A stretch of DNA of 8,260 nt, taken from contig CALJSD010000156.1 of assembly GCA_937976325.1 (NCBI GenBank), positions 1 through 8,260 of the forward strand, read 5' to 3'. Below the pieces are notes generated by a model. The model saw only the letters and a program-made list of their open reading frames with translations. It did not search any database and was not told where the DNA came from. Positions 1 to 6,442 of the stretch are shown here, piece after piece. How positions within the stretch are numbered: position 1 is the stretch's first letter; each line of letters starts with the position of its first letter. Made by a program: the position numbers and the translations under genes. Origin of the DNA: an uncultured Carnobacterium sp. GTDB lineage: Bacteria > Bacillota > Bacilli > Lactobacillales > Aerococcaceae.

Positions 1-7
1 GCCTCGT

Positions 8-136
8 ATCCTAGTAGTTGAGTTCGCAAAAGCAGAGGCTCAAGCCTTTCGAGTTTAGTCCGCACGGTCTTTTAGACCGCTTGCGGCTAAACTGCGAACC
101 GTCATCGCCTCTGGACGCTTTTGCTCACATCCTAGT
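8..136. repeat. Long imperfect inverted repeat flanked by 8-bp direct repeats (MITE-like)
   Basis: The two halves pair into one long hairpin: 26-33 with 117-124, 34-39 with 107-112, 48-51 with 95-98, 52-58 with 87-93, 60-64 with 82-86 and 65-70 with 74-79, about 36 base pairs around a TTT loop at 71-73. The octamer ATCCTAGT occurs directly repeated just outside, at 8-15 and 129-136, as expected of a target-site duplication around a 113-bp insert (16-128). The right copy contains the pepF stop codon (132-134, minus strand). There is no ORF and no U-tract after the hairpin on either strand, so it does not look like an ordinary intrinsic terminator. It could be a MITE, an intergenic hairpin repeat, or a structured RNA element in the pepF 3' region. 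The structure is seen directly; mobility is inferred. Confidence 0.6.
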
Positions 137-1934
137 CTTCCATAAGTGCTTCAAGTTGTGCTAAGCGTTGTTCGAATACGTCGAATGCGTCGTATAAGTA
201 ATCTTTCTTCGTCATGTCTACGCCGGCTTTTTTCATTACTTCGATTGGAGCGTCGCTGCGTCCTGCACGTAAGTAGTTTAAGTAAGCTTCTAAATCTTCT
301 GGAGTACCATGTAAGATTTTATCTGATAAAGCAGTTGCTGCAGCCATACCAGTTGCGTATTGGAATACGTAGTAGTTCATGTAGAAGTGAGGGATACGTG
401 CCCATTCGTATGCGATTTGTTCATCTTGGATGACATTTGCATAGTATTTCGCGTTGATTTCGCTATAAGCTTTTGCGATTGATTCTTGTGTTAATGGTTG
501 GCCTTCTTGGTCCATAACGTGAATCTTATGTTCGAATTCCGCAAATTGTGTTTGACGGAAAATTGTTGATTTGAAGCGGTGTAAATAGTTGTTTAAGATG
601 TATTTTTGCGCTTCTTTATCAGTATGTTTCTTCAACAAGTAGTCTGTTAAGATGTTTTCGTTTGTTGTAGAAGCAATTTCCGCTAAGAAGATTGAATAAT
701 CTCCGTATTGTTTTGGTTGAGTGTTACGAGTGAAGTAGCTGTGTGCACTGTGTCCTAATTCGTGAACTAATGTGAAGAAGTTTGATAATTCATCATGCCA
801 GTTCAATAGGATGTATGGTGCAGTTGAGTATGCTCCACTTGAATATCCACCGCTGCGTTTACCGATGTTTTCAGCAACGTCGATCCAACGTTCGTCGTAT
901 GCTTTCTTCAAGATTTCGTGGTACTCTTCGCCAAGAGGTTTCAAGGCTTCCACACTTGCTAGAGATGCTTCTTGGTAGTTGTATTTAATTGGAGCGTCGC
1001 CTGTGATTGGTACGTATAAATCATACATATGCAATTCATCTAAGCCTAATGCTTTTTGTTGTAATGCAGTGTAACGGTGTAATAATGGTAATTTTTCGTT
1101 TACCACTTTTACTAAAGCATCGTACACTTCTTCAGGAACTTGGTTTGAAGCAAGTGCTGCTTGTCGTGCTGAGTCATAGTTATGAACTAAAGCGCTGAAG
1201 TTGTGTCCTTTCACTTCTGTACCAAGTGTGCTTGCGAATGTATTTTTCAAGTTGATGTAAGGTTTGTATAATGTTTCGAATGCTTCCTTACGAACATCTT
1301 GGTTTTTAGATTCGATATATACTGAGTAGTTTCCGTTTGTCAATTCAACTTTTTCGCCATCTTCAGTTGTGATTTCGTCAAACTTAATGTCAGCGTTGTT
1401 TAATAAGTTGAAAGTTTTGCTTGCGCCTTGGAATACTTCACTTGCTTTAGATAATAAAGCTTCTTCTTTATCTGAAAGCACGTGACCTTTTTTAATACGC
1501 GCTGTTTCTAATAAGACACGGAAGTCTTCTAGTCCTGGTTCTTGTTTGAAATACTCTTCGAACTCTTCATCAGATAATGCTAAAATTGCTGGGGCAAACC
1601 ATGCTGAAGCACCTGAGAAATCGATGTATGTTGAGAACGCACGTTGGTTTAAGACTTGGTTTTCGTTATTTGAAGTATCTTGGTCAGCTTTTAAATGTGA
1701 GTAAACATAAGCTGTTTCAATCTTATCGTCTACTACGTTTAAAAGATTTAAGAATGCTAATAATGATTCCCCGTCTTTAAGTGCTGTATCTTTTGCAGCG
1801 GCTACTGCTGGAATTTGTGATTTTACAAATTCTAAATCCTTTTCAAATCCTTCGTTAGATTCGTAAATTGCGGAAAGGTCCCAAGTTAATTCTACTGGAA
1901 CTTCTTCACGTCTTAATGGTTTTTTATTGGCCAT
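132..1934 (-). CDS. pepF: Oligoendopeptidase F (M3B zinc metallopeptidase)
   Basis: A 600-residue protein, the usual length for PepF/YjbG-type enzymes. The zinc motif HELGH is at residues 391-395 (ligands H391 and H395, catalytic E392), and the third ligand is probably E419 in the LAEIASTTNE block. The C-terminal segment around 512-530 (RIPHFYMNYYVFQYATG) matches the family's conserved substrate-binding tyrosine/histidine region. The N-terminal half is the helical PepF lid domain. No signal peptide is visible, so it is cytosolic and probably trims short peptides imported by oligopeptide transporters. The ATG at 1932-1934 is preceded by GTAGGG at 6-nt spacing. The gene is monocistronic: a terminator separates it from ktrA upstream. 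Its TAG stop lies inside a direct repeat bounding an inverted-repeat element. Confidence 0.96.
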   Translation of the reverse strand: MANKKPLRREEVPVELTWDLSAIYESNEGFEKDLEFVKSQIPAVAAAKDTALKDGESLLAFLNLLNVVDDKIETAYVYSHLKADQDTSNNENQVLNQRAFSTYIDFSGASAWFAPAILALSDEEFEEYFKQEPGLEDFRVLLETARIKKGHVLSDKEEALLSKASEVFQGASKTFNLLNNADIKFDEITTEDGEKVELTNGNYSVYIESKNQDVRKEAFETLYKPYINLKNTFASTLGTEVKGHNFSALVHNYDSARQAALASNQVPEEVYDALVKVVNEKLPLLHRYTALQQKALGLDELHMYDLYVPITGDAPIKYNYQEASLASVEALKPLGEEYHEILKKAYDERWIDVAENIGKRSGGYSSGAYSTAPYILLNWHDELSNFFTLVHELGHSAHSYFTRNTQPKQYGDYSIFLAEIASTTNENILTDYLLKKHTDKEAQKYILNNYLHRFKSTIFRQTQFAEFEHKIHVMDQEGQPLTQESIAKAYSEINAKYYANVIQDEQIAYEWARIPHFYMNYYVFQYATGMAAATALSDKILHGTPEDLEAYLNYLRAGRSDAPIEVMKKAGVDMTKKDYLYDAFDVFEQRLAQLEALMED

Positions 1935-1968
1935 TATAATCCCTACTTTCTAAAAAGTTGATAGTCCT

Positions 1969-1997
1969 AGTGTACTATGAAATGGATGCTTTTGAAA
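1969..1997 (-). promoter_or_regulatory. Possible pepF promoter
   Basis: On the minus strand TACACT (1969-1974) could be a -10 box, with TTTCAA (1992-1997) 17 bases upstream as a poor -35. It lies in the 88-base gap between the ktrA terminator and the pepF start, where a promoter is needed. The match is weak, so the exact placement is uncertain. Confidence 0.3.
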
Positions 1998-2015
1998 GGG
2001 TTTGAACCCATTTTT

Positions 2016-2063
2016 CCATAAAAAAGAGACCAAATGAACCGCTTTGATTCATCTAGTCTCTTT
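2016..2063 (-). terminator. Intrinsic terminator after ktrBA
   Basis: On the minus strand an 8-bp outer stem (2056-2063 with 2023-2030) and a 5-bp inner stem (2048-2052 with 2034-2038) enclose a 9-nt loop and are followed by a run of U (2022 downward). It begins 2 bases after the ktrA stop codon, ending the ktrB-ktrA transcript and separating it from pepF. Confidence 0.85.
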
Positions 2064-2065
2064 GA

Positions 2066-2728
2066 TTAGTCTTCAAGGAATGTCGCTTTATCTAAGCTAT
2101 CAGTGCCGATAATCGCTACAAGAACGACATCTTCACGAATAAGGAAATCGCCAAACACTTTTGTATTTAAAGATTCGTCCTTTCCTTCACGATATCCGAT
2201 TAAGTTTAAATCATAATCTTTACGTAAGTCTAAATCACTTAGTTGTTTGCCAACCCATGATTTTGGTGGATAAAATTCTACAAGCGAGATATTGCCATCG
2301 AGTGCAATCACTTCAGCCAATTTATGGTGAAGAATGTTCTTCACAAGACGAATCCCTGTTTCTTTTTCTGGGTTTACGACACGTTGCGCACCCATCTTCG
2401 TTAAGATTTCAGTCGTCGTACGGCTTTTTGCTTTAGCGATAATTTCTGGAACCCCAAGACGCGTACAATGCATCACGGCCAAAATACTCGCTTCTAAACT
2501 AGAACCTGTAGCTACCACTACTGTATCGCAATCGCCAATTCCGATTTCTTTTAAGACATCTTCGTCTGTTACATCGGCAATCACGGCCTTTGTTACAAGC
2601 GGTTCGATACGATTCACATTCACTTCATCACGGTCAATGGCAATAATATCACAATCATATTCACTAAGCTGTTTGGCAATAGTCATCCCAAACACACCAA
2701 GTCCTAAAATACCAACTGTTTTTCTCAT
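2066..2728 (-). CDS. ktrA: KtrA-type potassium uptake regulatory subunit (TrkA/RCK domain)
   Basis: A 220-residue cytosolic RCK protein. The N-terminal Rossmann fold shows the nucleotide-binding GLGVFG at residues 9-14 and an acidic residue at the end of the second strand (D32 in IAIDRD). The C-terminal part (about 138-216) fits the TrkA_C/RCK_C domain, which binds c-di-AMP in several Firmicutes KtrA proteins. In the family, KtrA forms an octameric ring that gates the KtrB membrane dimer in response to ATP/ADP. A GTG at 2729-2731 would add one residue, but AGGA (2735-2738) sits only 3 nt from it and 6 nt from the ATG at 2726-2728, so I prefer the ATG. It starts 15 bases after the ktrB stop, so the two are co-transcribed. 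Confidence 0.93.
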   Translation of the reverse strand: MRKTVGILGLGVFGMTIAKQLSEYDCDIIAIDRDEVNVNRIEPLVTKAVIADVTDEDVLKEIGIGDCDTVVVATGSSLEASILAVMHCTRLGVPEIIAKAKSRTTTEILTKMGAQRVVNPEKETGIRLVKNILHHKLAEVIALDGNISLVEFYPPKSWVGKQLSDLDLRKDYDLNLIGYREGKDESLNTKVFGDFLIREDVVLVAIIGTDSLDKATFLED

Positions 2729-2743
2729 CACAATTCCTACTTT

Positions 2744-4123
2744 CTATCCAATTAATAATGGTGCTTTCGCATACTTCATGTCGAGCGCTTTGTTCTTTCT
2801 GTTTGAGAAACTTAATAGAACGGTTAATGGTCCGATACGGCCAATAAACATCAACAACATAATAATGATCTTCCCTAGGAAGGATAAGGTTGGTGTTAAA
2901 TTCGCCGTTACCCCTACTGTACATACCGCTGAGATCGTTTCAAATAGAGTATATAACAGTGGCGCATCTGGGTCCGTTAAGCTGAGTAAGAACACACTGC
3001 CTAAAATAAGTGTTGTAAACACAATAAAAATCGTTAAGGCTTTTCTCGCCATCTCTTGCGAAATGCGGTGATTTCTAAATTGAATCATTCTTTGATCGTA
3101 CACCTCTGAGCGAATGAATAAGAGAACCACTAAGAAGGTCGTCGTCTTAACCCCACCGGCAGTCCCGCCAGGAGAACCTCCGATAAGCATCTGGATGCAA
3201 TAAAGAAGAAGGCTCGTTGGATGTGCGGTTGTATAATCGATTGTCGCAAATCCAGCCGTTCTCATTGTTACCGTTTGGAAGAAGCATACGAGTACCTTAT
3301 CGAAAAATGGAAGATTCGCAATGGTATCAGGATTATTCCATTCGGTTAATAACGTTAAAACCGTTCCGCTAAGAAGAATAATCCCCGTCAACCAAAGAAC
3401 AATCTTTGTATGGTAATGCAATCGACGATAGAACGATTTTTTCTTTTTGCTCTTTGTCGACTCTCTCATAGCTAAATAGCTATTTTTGATATCAAACCAA
3501 ACAGAAAAACCAATCCCACCAAGAATAATAAGAGCCGCAACCACTAAGTTTAAGAGCGGATCTGTCGCGTAGTTAATAAGGCTGTTCGAGCCTAGGTTAT
3601 CAAATCCCGCATTACAAAACGCAGAAATCGCAAAGAAGAACGCGGTGAAGATTCCTTTTCCAGTTCCTAGTTCCGGAACGAAACGGAATGATAGAATGAC
3701 AGCCGCAACAAATTCAATAAAGAAAGTATATTTAAAAATGGTTGTTAAATACTTCTTGAAATCCTGACCATCATCGCGGTTTAAACTATCTTGCAAGGCT
3801 AGTTTGCTAACGAGTGACATCTTTTTCCCCGCATCATAGAGGAAAAAAGCAATAATACTCATTAATCCTAATCCACCGATTTGCATTAAAATCATACAAA
3901 TGACTTGCCCAAAAGTATTGTACGTTTCGGCGACTGGTTGCGTCGATAGCCCTGTTACACATACCATCGATACTGTTGTAAATAAATGGTCAAAATACGA
4001 AGCCTTTGACGTTGCCAGTTGCGAAATCGGCAAATTGAGTAGTAATGATCCCACTAAAATTACAATCGCAAAACTGGCTGCAATGCGTTTTGGAATGGAA
4101 TCTTTAAATAAGAAACGAATCAT
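2744..4123 (-). CDS. ktrB: KtrB-type K+ transporter membrane subunit (TrkH/KtrB family)
   Basis: A 459-residue integral membrane protein with four membrane-pore-membrane repeats. The four filter segments are visible, with glycines at about G58 (CVTGLS), G173 (CNAGFD), G291 (RTAGFA) and G404 (CTVGVT). The GGSPGGTAGGVKTTT block (315-329) after the third pore corresponds to the flexible loop region of KtrB. A basic cytosolic loop lies near 222-234 (KSKKKKS). With KtrA it forms a K+ (Na+-coupled in characterised homologues) uptake system for turgor and pH homeostasis. The start is the ATG at 4121-4123, 7 nt after a strong AGGAGG (4131-4136). A TTG eight codons upstream is in frame but would place the Shine-Dalgarno inside the coding sequence. 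It is the first gene of a ktrB-ktrA operon. Confidence 0.94.
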   Translation of the reverse strand: MIRFLFKDSIPKRIAASFAIVILVGSLLLNLPISQLATSKASYFDHLFTTVSMVCVTGLSTQPVAETYNTFGQVICMILMQIGGLGLMSIIAFFLYDAGKKMSLVSKLALQDSLNRDDGQDFKKYLTTIFKYTFFIEFVAAVILSFRFVPELGTGKGIFTAFFFAISAFCNAGFDNLGSNSLINYATDPLLNLVVAALIILGGIGFSVWFDIKNSYLAMRESTKSKKKKSFYRRLHYHTKIVLWLTGIILLSGTVLTLLTEWNNPDTIANLPFFDKVLVCFFQTVTMRTAGFATIDYTTAHPTSLLLYCIQMLIGGSPGGTAGGVKTTTFLVVLLFIRSEVYDQRMIQFRNHRISQEMARKALTIFIVFTTLILGSVFLLSLTDPDAPLLYTLFETISAVCTVGVTANLTPTLSFLGKIIIMLLMFIGRIGPLTVLLSFSNRKNKALDMKYAKAPLLIG

Positions 4124-4130
4124 CTTCGTC

Positions 4131-4136
4131 CCTCCT
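4131..4136 (-). promoter_or_regulatory. ktrB ribosome binding site that decides the start
   Basis: AGGAGG on the minus strand, 7 nt before the ATG at 4121-4123. It argues for MIRFLF as the true N terminus rather than the upstream in-frame TTG at 4145-4147. Confidence 0.85.
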
Positions 4137-4162
4137 ATTCTATTCAAAAATACTGGCTCAAA

Positions 4163-4196
4163 ATAAAAAGAGCAGAATATAATCGATATTCTACTC
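4163..4196 (-). terminator. Intrinsic terminator after the aspartokinase gene
   Basis: On the minus strand an 11-bp stem (4186-4196 with 4170-4180, one G-U pair) with a 5-nt loop (4181-4185) is followed by UUUUUAUUUU. It lies about 55 bases after the aspartate kinase stop codon and before ktrB, separating the two transcription units. Confidence 0.85.
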
Positions 4197-4216
4197 TTCC
4201 TATCGGCTAATTACAA
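4188..4216 (-). promoter_or_regulatory. Possible ktrBA promoter embedded in the upstream terminator
   Basis: Minus strand: TTGTAA (4211-4216, 4/6 to consensus), a 17-nt spacer, then TAGAAT (4188-4193, 5/6). The -10 box falls in the 5' arm of the terminator stem, so a transcript starting near 4181 would begin in the loop and could not form the hairpin. The distance from there to the ktrB start leaves a leader of about 58 nt. No better promoter is visible between the terminator and ktrB. Confidence 0.45.
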
Positions 4217-4219
4217 CCG

Positions 4220-4235
4220 TTAACTATTCAGTTAA
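4220..4235. repeat. 16-bp palindrome upstream of the ktrBA promoter
   Basis: TTAACT-ATTC-AGTTAA is an inverted repeat with 6-bp arms and a 4-nt spacer. It lies between the aspartate kinase stop codon and the proposed -35 box of ktrBA, so it could be a repressor or activator site. It may equally be a chance palindrome in AT-rich DNA. Confidence 0.3.
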
Positions 4236-4251
4236 ATGTGTTGTGAAAAAA

Positions 4252-5628
4252 CTATTCCACCACTTGATATTCTTTCGTTTCACCGAAGAACTCATCATAT
4301 AACGCACGGATGGCTTTCTTTTCGTATTGGTCTAAAATACCAAACATCATTGAAACCTCAGATACCCCTTGGTTATACAACTCGATATTGATTTGTGTAC
4401 GAGCAAGCGTTGAAGCCACACGAGCCGTTGTACCGACCATGTTGACCATCCCTTCCCCAACTAACATGATAAGGCAGAGACCACGCATATAGTGCGCATC
4501 ATCCACGTCTAATTCCGCATAGAAACGTTTGATAATACTGTCAAGTTGTTCGTCTGTTGCATCTTCCCCACGGATGATAATTGTCGCATCATCAATCCCT
4601 GTTGGAATATGTTCGATTGAAATGCCTTCTTCTTCGAAAATTGTCAATACTTTACGAAGGAAACCAATCTCATGGTTCATCAAGTATTTCTTCACGTAAA
4701 TACTTACGAAGCCTGGTGAACTTGCAATACCAGAAATAACATTTGGAGAAGTCACCTTCCCTTTCATAATGTAAGTTCCGCTTGCTTCTGGGTTATTCGT
4801 ATTGCACACGTGCACTGGAATTCCTTTTTTGATAGAAGGAAGAAGCGCTTCTGTATGGAATACAGAGAACCCTGCATAAGATAACTCACGCATTTCTGTA
4901 TAAGATAACACATCGATGGCCAGTGGTTTATGCACGATTTTTGGACTCGCTACATAAATCGCATCTACGTCTGTGAAGTTCTCGTACTCTTCAGCGTTCA
5001 CGGCATTGGCTAAAATCGAACCTGTAATATCAGATCCGCCACGTGAGAATGTTACGACATTCCCTTCTTTTGTCACCCCGTAGAACCCTGGGAAGATAAT
5101 CACTTCATTTGTTAATTGTAAGTACTCTAATTCATGATAGCTTTCTTCTAAAATACGAGCTTCTCCTGGAGTGTCGCTCACCCAAAGTTTGGCTTCGCGT
5201 GGCCCTACGTATTTCGCAGCAAGACCTTCTTGGTTGAAGTATGACGCAATTAAACGCGCATTTAAGTCTTCCCCGCTTGCTTTATAAGCATCCATTAAAT
5301 AGTCAGGAGCTAAATCGTTTCTTTCTTTTAAGTTTTTAAAATGAATACGAACAAGTTCAAATACTTCTGGTTTTAATTCTAATTCATCACAAATTTCTTT
5401 ATAACGCACTAAGATTTTCTTTAAGACTTCTTCATCATAATTCCCTTCAATATGAGAAGTTGCTAATTGGATTAATAGGTCTGTTACTTTTTCATCGTCT
5501 GACGTACGTTTTCCTGGGGCTGATACCACCACGATTTTACGTTTTTCATCAGATTTTACGATATTAAAGACCTTTCTTAATTGAGTGGCATTCGCTAAAG
5601 AGCTTCCACCAAATTTGATTACTTTCAT
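4252..5628 (-). CDS. Aspartate kinase (aspartokinase III / YclM type)
   Basis: A 458-residue monofunctional aspartokinase that phosphorylates aspartate to aspartyl-4-phosphate, the first step to lysine, threonine, methionine and diaminopimelate. The amino-acid kinase domain (about 1-290) shows KFGGSS at 5-10, SGED at 118-121, FSRGGSD at 194-200 and TDVDA at 219-223. Two C-terminal ACT domains follow (about 308-372 and 385-447), the usual site of allosteric feedback by lysine and/or threonine. The N terminus and overall length resemble B. subtilis YclM (ThrD), not the internally initiated LysC type. The ATG at 5626-5628 has AAGGAAG at 6-nt spacing. It is a single-gene unit: a terminator follows, and gloA is divergent upstream. 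I see no lysine riboswitch in the 172-base upstream gap. I leave the symbol empty because lysC, thrD and yclM are used inconsistently for this subgroup. Confidence 0.95.
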   Translation of the reverse strand: MKVIKFGGSSLANATQLRKVFNIVKSDEKRKIVVVSAPGKRTSDDEKVTDLLIQLATSHIEGNYDEEVLKKILVRYKEICDELELKPEVFELVRIHFKNLKERNDLAPDYLMDAYKASGEDLNARLIASYFNQEGLAAKYVGPREAKLWVSDTPGEARILEESYHELEYLQLTNEVIIFPGFYGVTKEGNVVTFSRGGSDITGSILANAVNAEEYENFTDVDAIYVASPKIVHKPLAIDVLSYTEMRELSYAGFSVFHTEALLPSIKKGIPVHVCNTNNPEASGTYIMKGKVTSPNVISGIASSPGFVSIYVKKYLMNHEIGFLRKVLTIFEEEGISIEHIPTGIDDATIIIRGEDATDEQLDSIIKRFYAELDVDDAHYMRGLCLIMLVGEGMVNMVGTTARVASTLARTQINIELYNQGVSEVSMMFGILDQYEKKAIRALYDEFFGETKEYQVVE

Positions 5629-5743
5629 ATGACACTTCCTTATTTTTTCAATGTTACTAGACTACCAAATTAATGAAAAGAACGCAACACATTTCCACTA
5701 ATCGAATACATTTGTCCGCGAAATGAAAACAGTCTTGAAAACT

Positions 5744-5772
5744 TGTATTTATTTGTAGAGTTTGTTAGGCTT
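5744..5772 (+). promoter_or_regulatory. Possible gloA promoter
   Basis: TTGTAT (5744-5749), a 17-nt spacer and TAGGCT (5767-5772) preceded by TGT could form a weak extended -10 promoter. Another possible -35, TTGAAA (5735-5740), has no well-spaced -10. The 172-base divergent gap (5629-5800) must hold promoters for both gloA and the aspartokinase gene, and neither is clear. Confidence 0.25.
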
Positions 5773-5785
5773 AAGAAAAATAAAC

Positions 5786-5794
5786 AAAGGAGGT
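5786..5794 (+). promoter_or_regulatory. gloA ribosome binding site
   Basis: AAAGGAGGT is a near-perfect Shine-Dalgarno sequence 6 nt before the ATG at 5801. It excludes the in-frame upstream codons back to 5762 as the start. Confidence 0.9.
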
Positions 5795-5800
5795 CACATC

Positions 5801-6178
5801 ATGTCAAAAATGTTGCATACTTGTGTCCGTGTTCAAAATCTAGAAGAAAGCATTCGTTTCTACGAAGAAGCATTTGGTTTTAAAGAAACTCACAGAAAAG
5901 ACTTCCCAGAACACAAATTCACAATCGTTTACTTAGCATTCGAAGGTGACGATTACGAATTAGAATTAACATATAACTACGGCCACGGCCCTTACGAAAT
6001 CGGCGACGGATATGGTCATATCGCTATCAGCGCTAAAGACTTAGAAGGACTTCACGCTGAACACGTTGCTAAAGGCTTTGACGTTACAGAATTAAAAGGT
6101 TTACCAGGACATCCTGCAAACTACTACTTCGTAAAAGACTTAGATGGATATAAAATCGAAGTTATCCGCGAAAAATAG
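5801..6178 (+). CDS. gloA: Lactoylglutathione lyase / glyoxalase I
   Basis: A 125-residue VOC-fold protein made of two beta-alpha-beta-beta-beta modules. The four metal ligands of glyoxalase I are present in register: H6 (MLHTCVRV), E55 (ELELTYN), H73 (GHIAI) and E120 (GYKIEVI). The enzyme isomerises the hemithioacetal of methylglyoxal and a low-molecular-weight thiol to the lactoyl thioester, detoxifying a glycolytic by-product in the cytosol. The thiol used here (glutathione or another) cannot be told from sequence. The protein is slightly shorter than E. coli GloA because the loop around residues 48-52 and the C terminus are compact. The start follows from the strong RBS. The stop is 7 bases before the -35 of a small RNA promoter, and no terminator lies between, so gloA transcripts probably run into the terminator at 6357-6383. 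Confidence 0.92.
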   Translation: MSKMLHTCVRVQNLEESIRFYEEAFGFKETHRKDFPEHKFTIVYLAFEGDDYELELTYNYGHGPYEIGDGYGHIAISAKDLEGLHAEHVAKGFDVTELKGLPGHPANYYFVKDLDGYKIEVIREK

Positions 6179-6185
6179 TTCATAC

Positions 6186-6214
6186 ATGACATTCCACACA
6201 CCCTCTGCTATAAT
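6186..6214 (+). promoter_or_regulatory. Strong promoter of the structured RNA
   Basis: ATGACA (6186-6191, 5/6 to TTGACA), an exact 17-nt spacer and a perfect TATAAT (6209-6214) with a TGC extension (6206-6208). This is the best promoter in the window. Transcription should start near 6221. No ORF with a ribosome binding site begins before the terminator at 6357, so the product is an RNA. Confidence 0.85.
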
Positions 6215-6220
6215 GTATTC

Positions 6221-6383
6221 TATGCGATGAGGCGACACGCAGTACATAAGAGACTGCGAGTTATGTGGAACAGGCGTGCTTAGGCACACTACCGGATGTA
6301 GCTGTTTGTAGTTCGTGATGTGAACACGACCTACTCATCTGAAAAGATGCCACGCTAAGACTAGGAGTTCCTAGTCTTTTTTT
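6221..6383 (+). ncRNA. Structured small RNA of unidentified family
   Basis: About 160 nt between a strong promoter and a strong terminator, with no convincing ORF. It is rich in pairing. CGCAGT (6238-6243) pairs with ACTGCG (6253-6258), while ACATAA (6244-6249) pairs with TTATGT (6261-6266), a crossing arrangement. GTGC-TTAG-GCAC forms a hairpin at 6276-6287. A 9-bp hairpin with one mismatch spans 6308-6334 with a 7-nt loop. CATCT-GAAA-AGATG (6336-6349) has a GNRA loop. GATGAG (6226-6231) can instead pair with CTCATC (6334-6339) to close the whole domain. I do not recognise tmRNA, SRP RNA, RNase P RNA, T-box or a known riboswitch core. 6S RNA cannot be excluded by eye, but the multi-hairpin fold does not look rod-like. 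It could also be a regulatory leader, though the next gene has its own promoter after the terminator. Confidence 0.65.
6357..6383 (+). terminator. Intrinsic terminator of the small RNA
   Basis: AAGACTAGGA-GT-TCCTAGTCTT forms a near-perfect stem followed by an unbroken U run (to 6383). It ends the small RNA and probably also readthrough transcripts from gloA. Confidence 0.9.
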
Positions 6384-6395
6384 ATAGTGAAATTA

Positions 6396-6404
6396 TGATA
6401 CAAT
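6396..6404 (+). promoter_or_regulatory. Promoter of the zinc-ribbon membrane protein gene
   Basis: TGA-TACAAT (6396-6404) is an extended -10 box located just after the small RNA terminator. The -35 position falls in the terminator's T tract (around 6376-6381) and matches poorly, which extended -10 promoters tolerate. It gives the gene a start of transcription independent of the small RNA. Confidence 0.55.
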
Positions 6405-6442
6405 AGCAATGAAAATTATTAGACATAGAAAGAGGAAGATTC

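Noticed and set aside
1999..2010. A short inverted repeat (GGGTT-TG-AACCC) upstream of pepF
   Set aside because: Five-base arms with a 2-nt spacer are too small for a terminator and could easily arise by chance.
2334..3071. A 245-codon plus-strand open frame antisense to ktrA/ktrB
   Set aside because: It lies wholly opposite two well-supported genes, spans their junction, has no ribosome binding site that I can see, and its translation resembles no known protein type.
4124..4147. An eight-codon N-terminal extension of KtrB from a TTG
   Set aside because: The strong AGGAGG would be inside the coding sequence, and it is correctly spaced for the ATG at 4121-4123.
5762..5800. A 13-residue N-terminal extension of GloA
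   Set aside because: The upstream frame contains the Shine-Dalgarno, and family members begin a few residues before the first metal-ligand histidine, as with the ATG at 5801.
5629..5800. A lysine riboswitch or T-box controlling the aspartokinase gene
   Set aside because: The gap is only 172 bases shared by two divergent genes, and I see neither a lysine-box core nor a T-box sequence nor a terminator hairpin.
6221..6383. tmRNA, SRP RNA, RNase P RNA or tRNA
   Set aside because: The length and conserved cores do not fit: no tRNA-like ends, no SRP GGAAG/AGCA apical loop, and it is far too short for RNase P or tmRNA.
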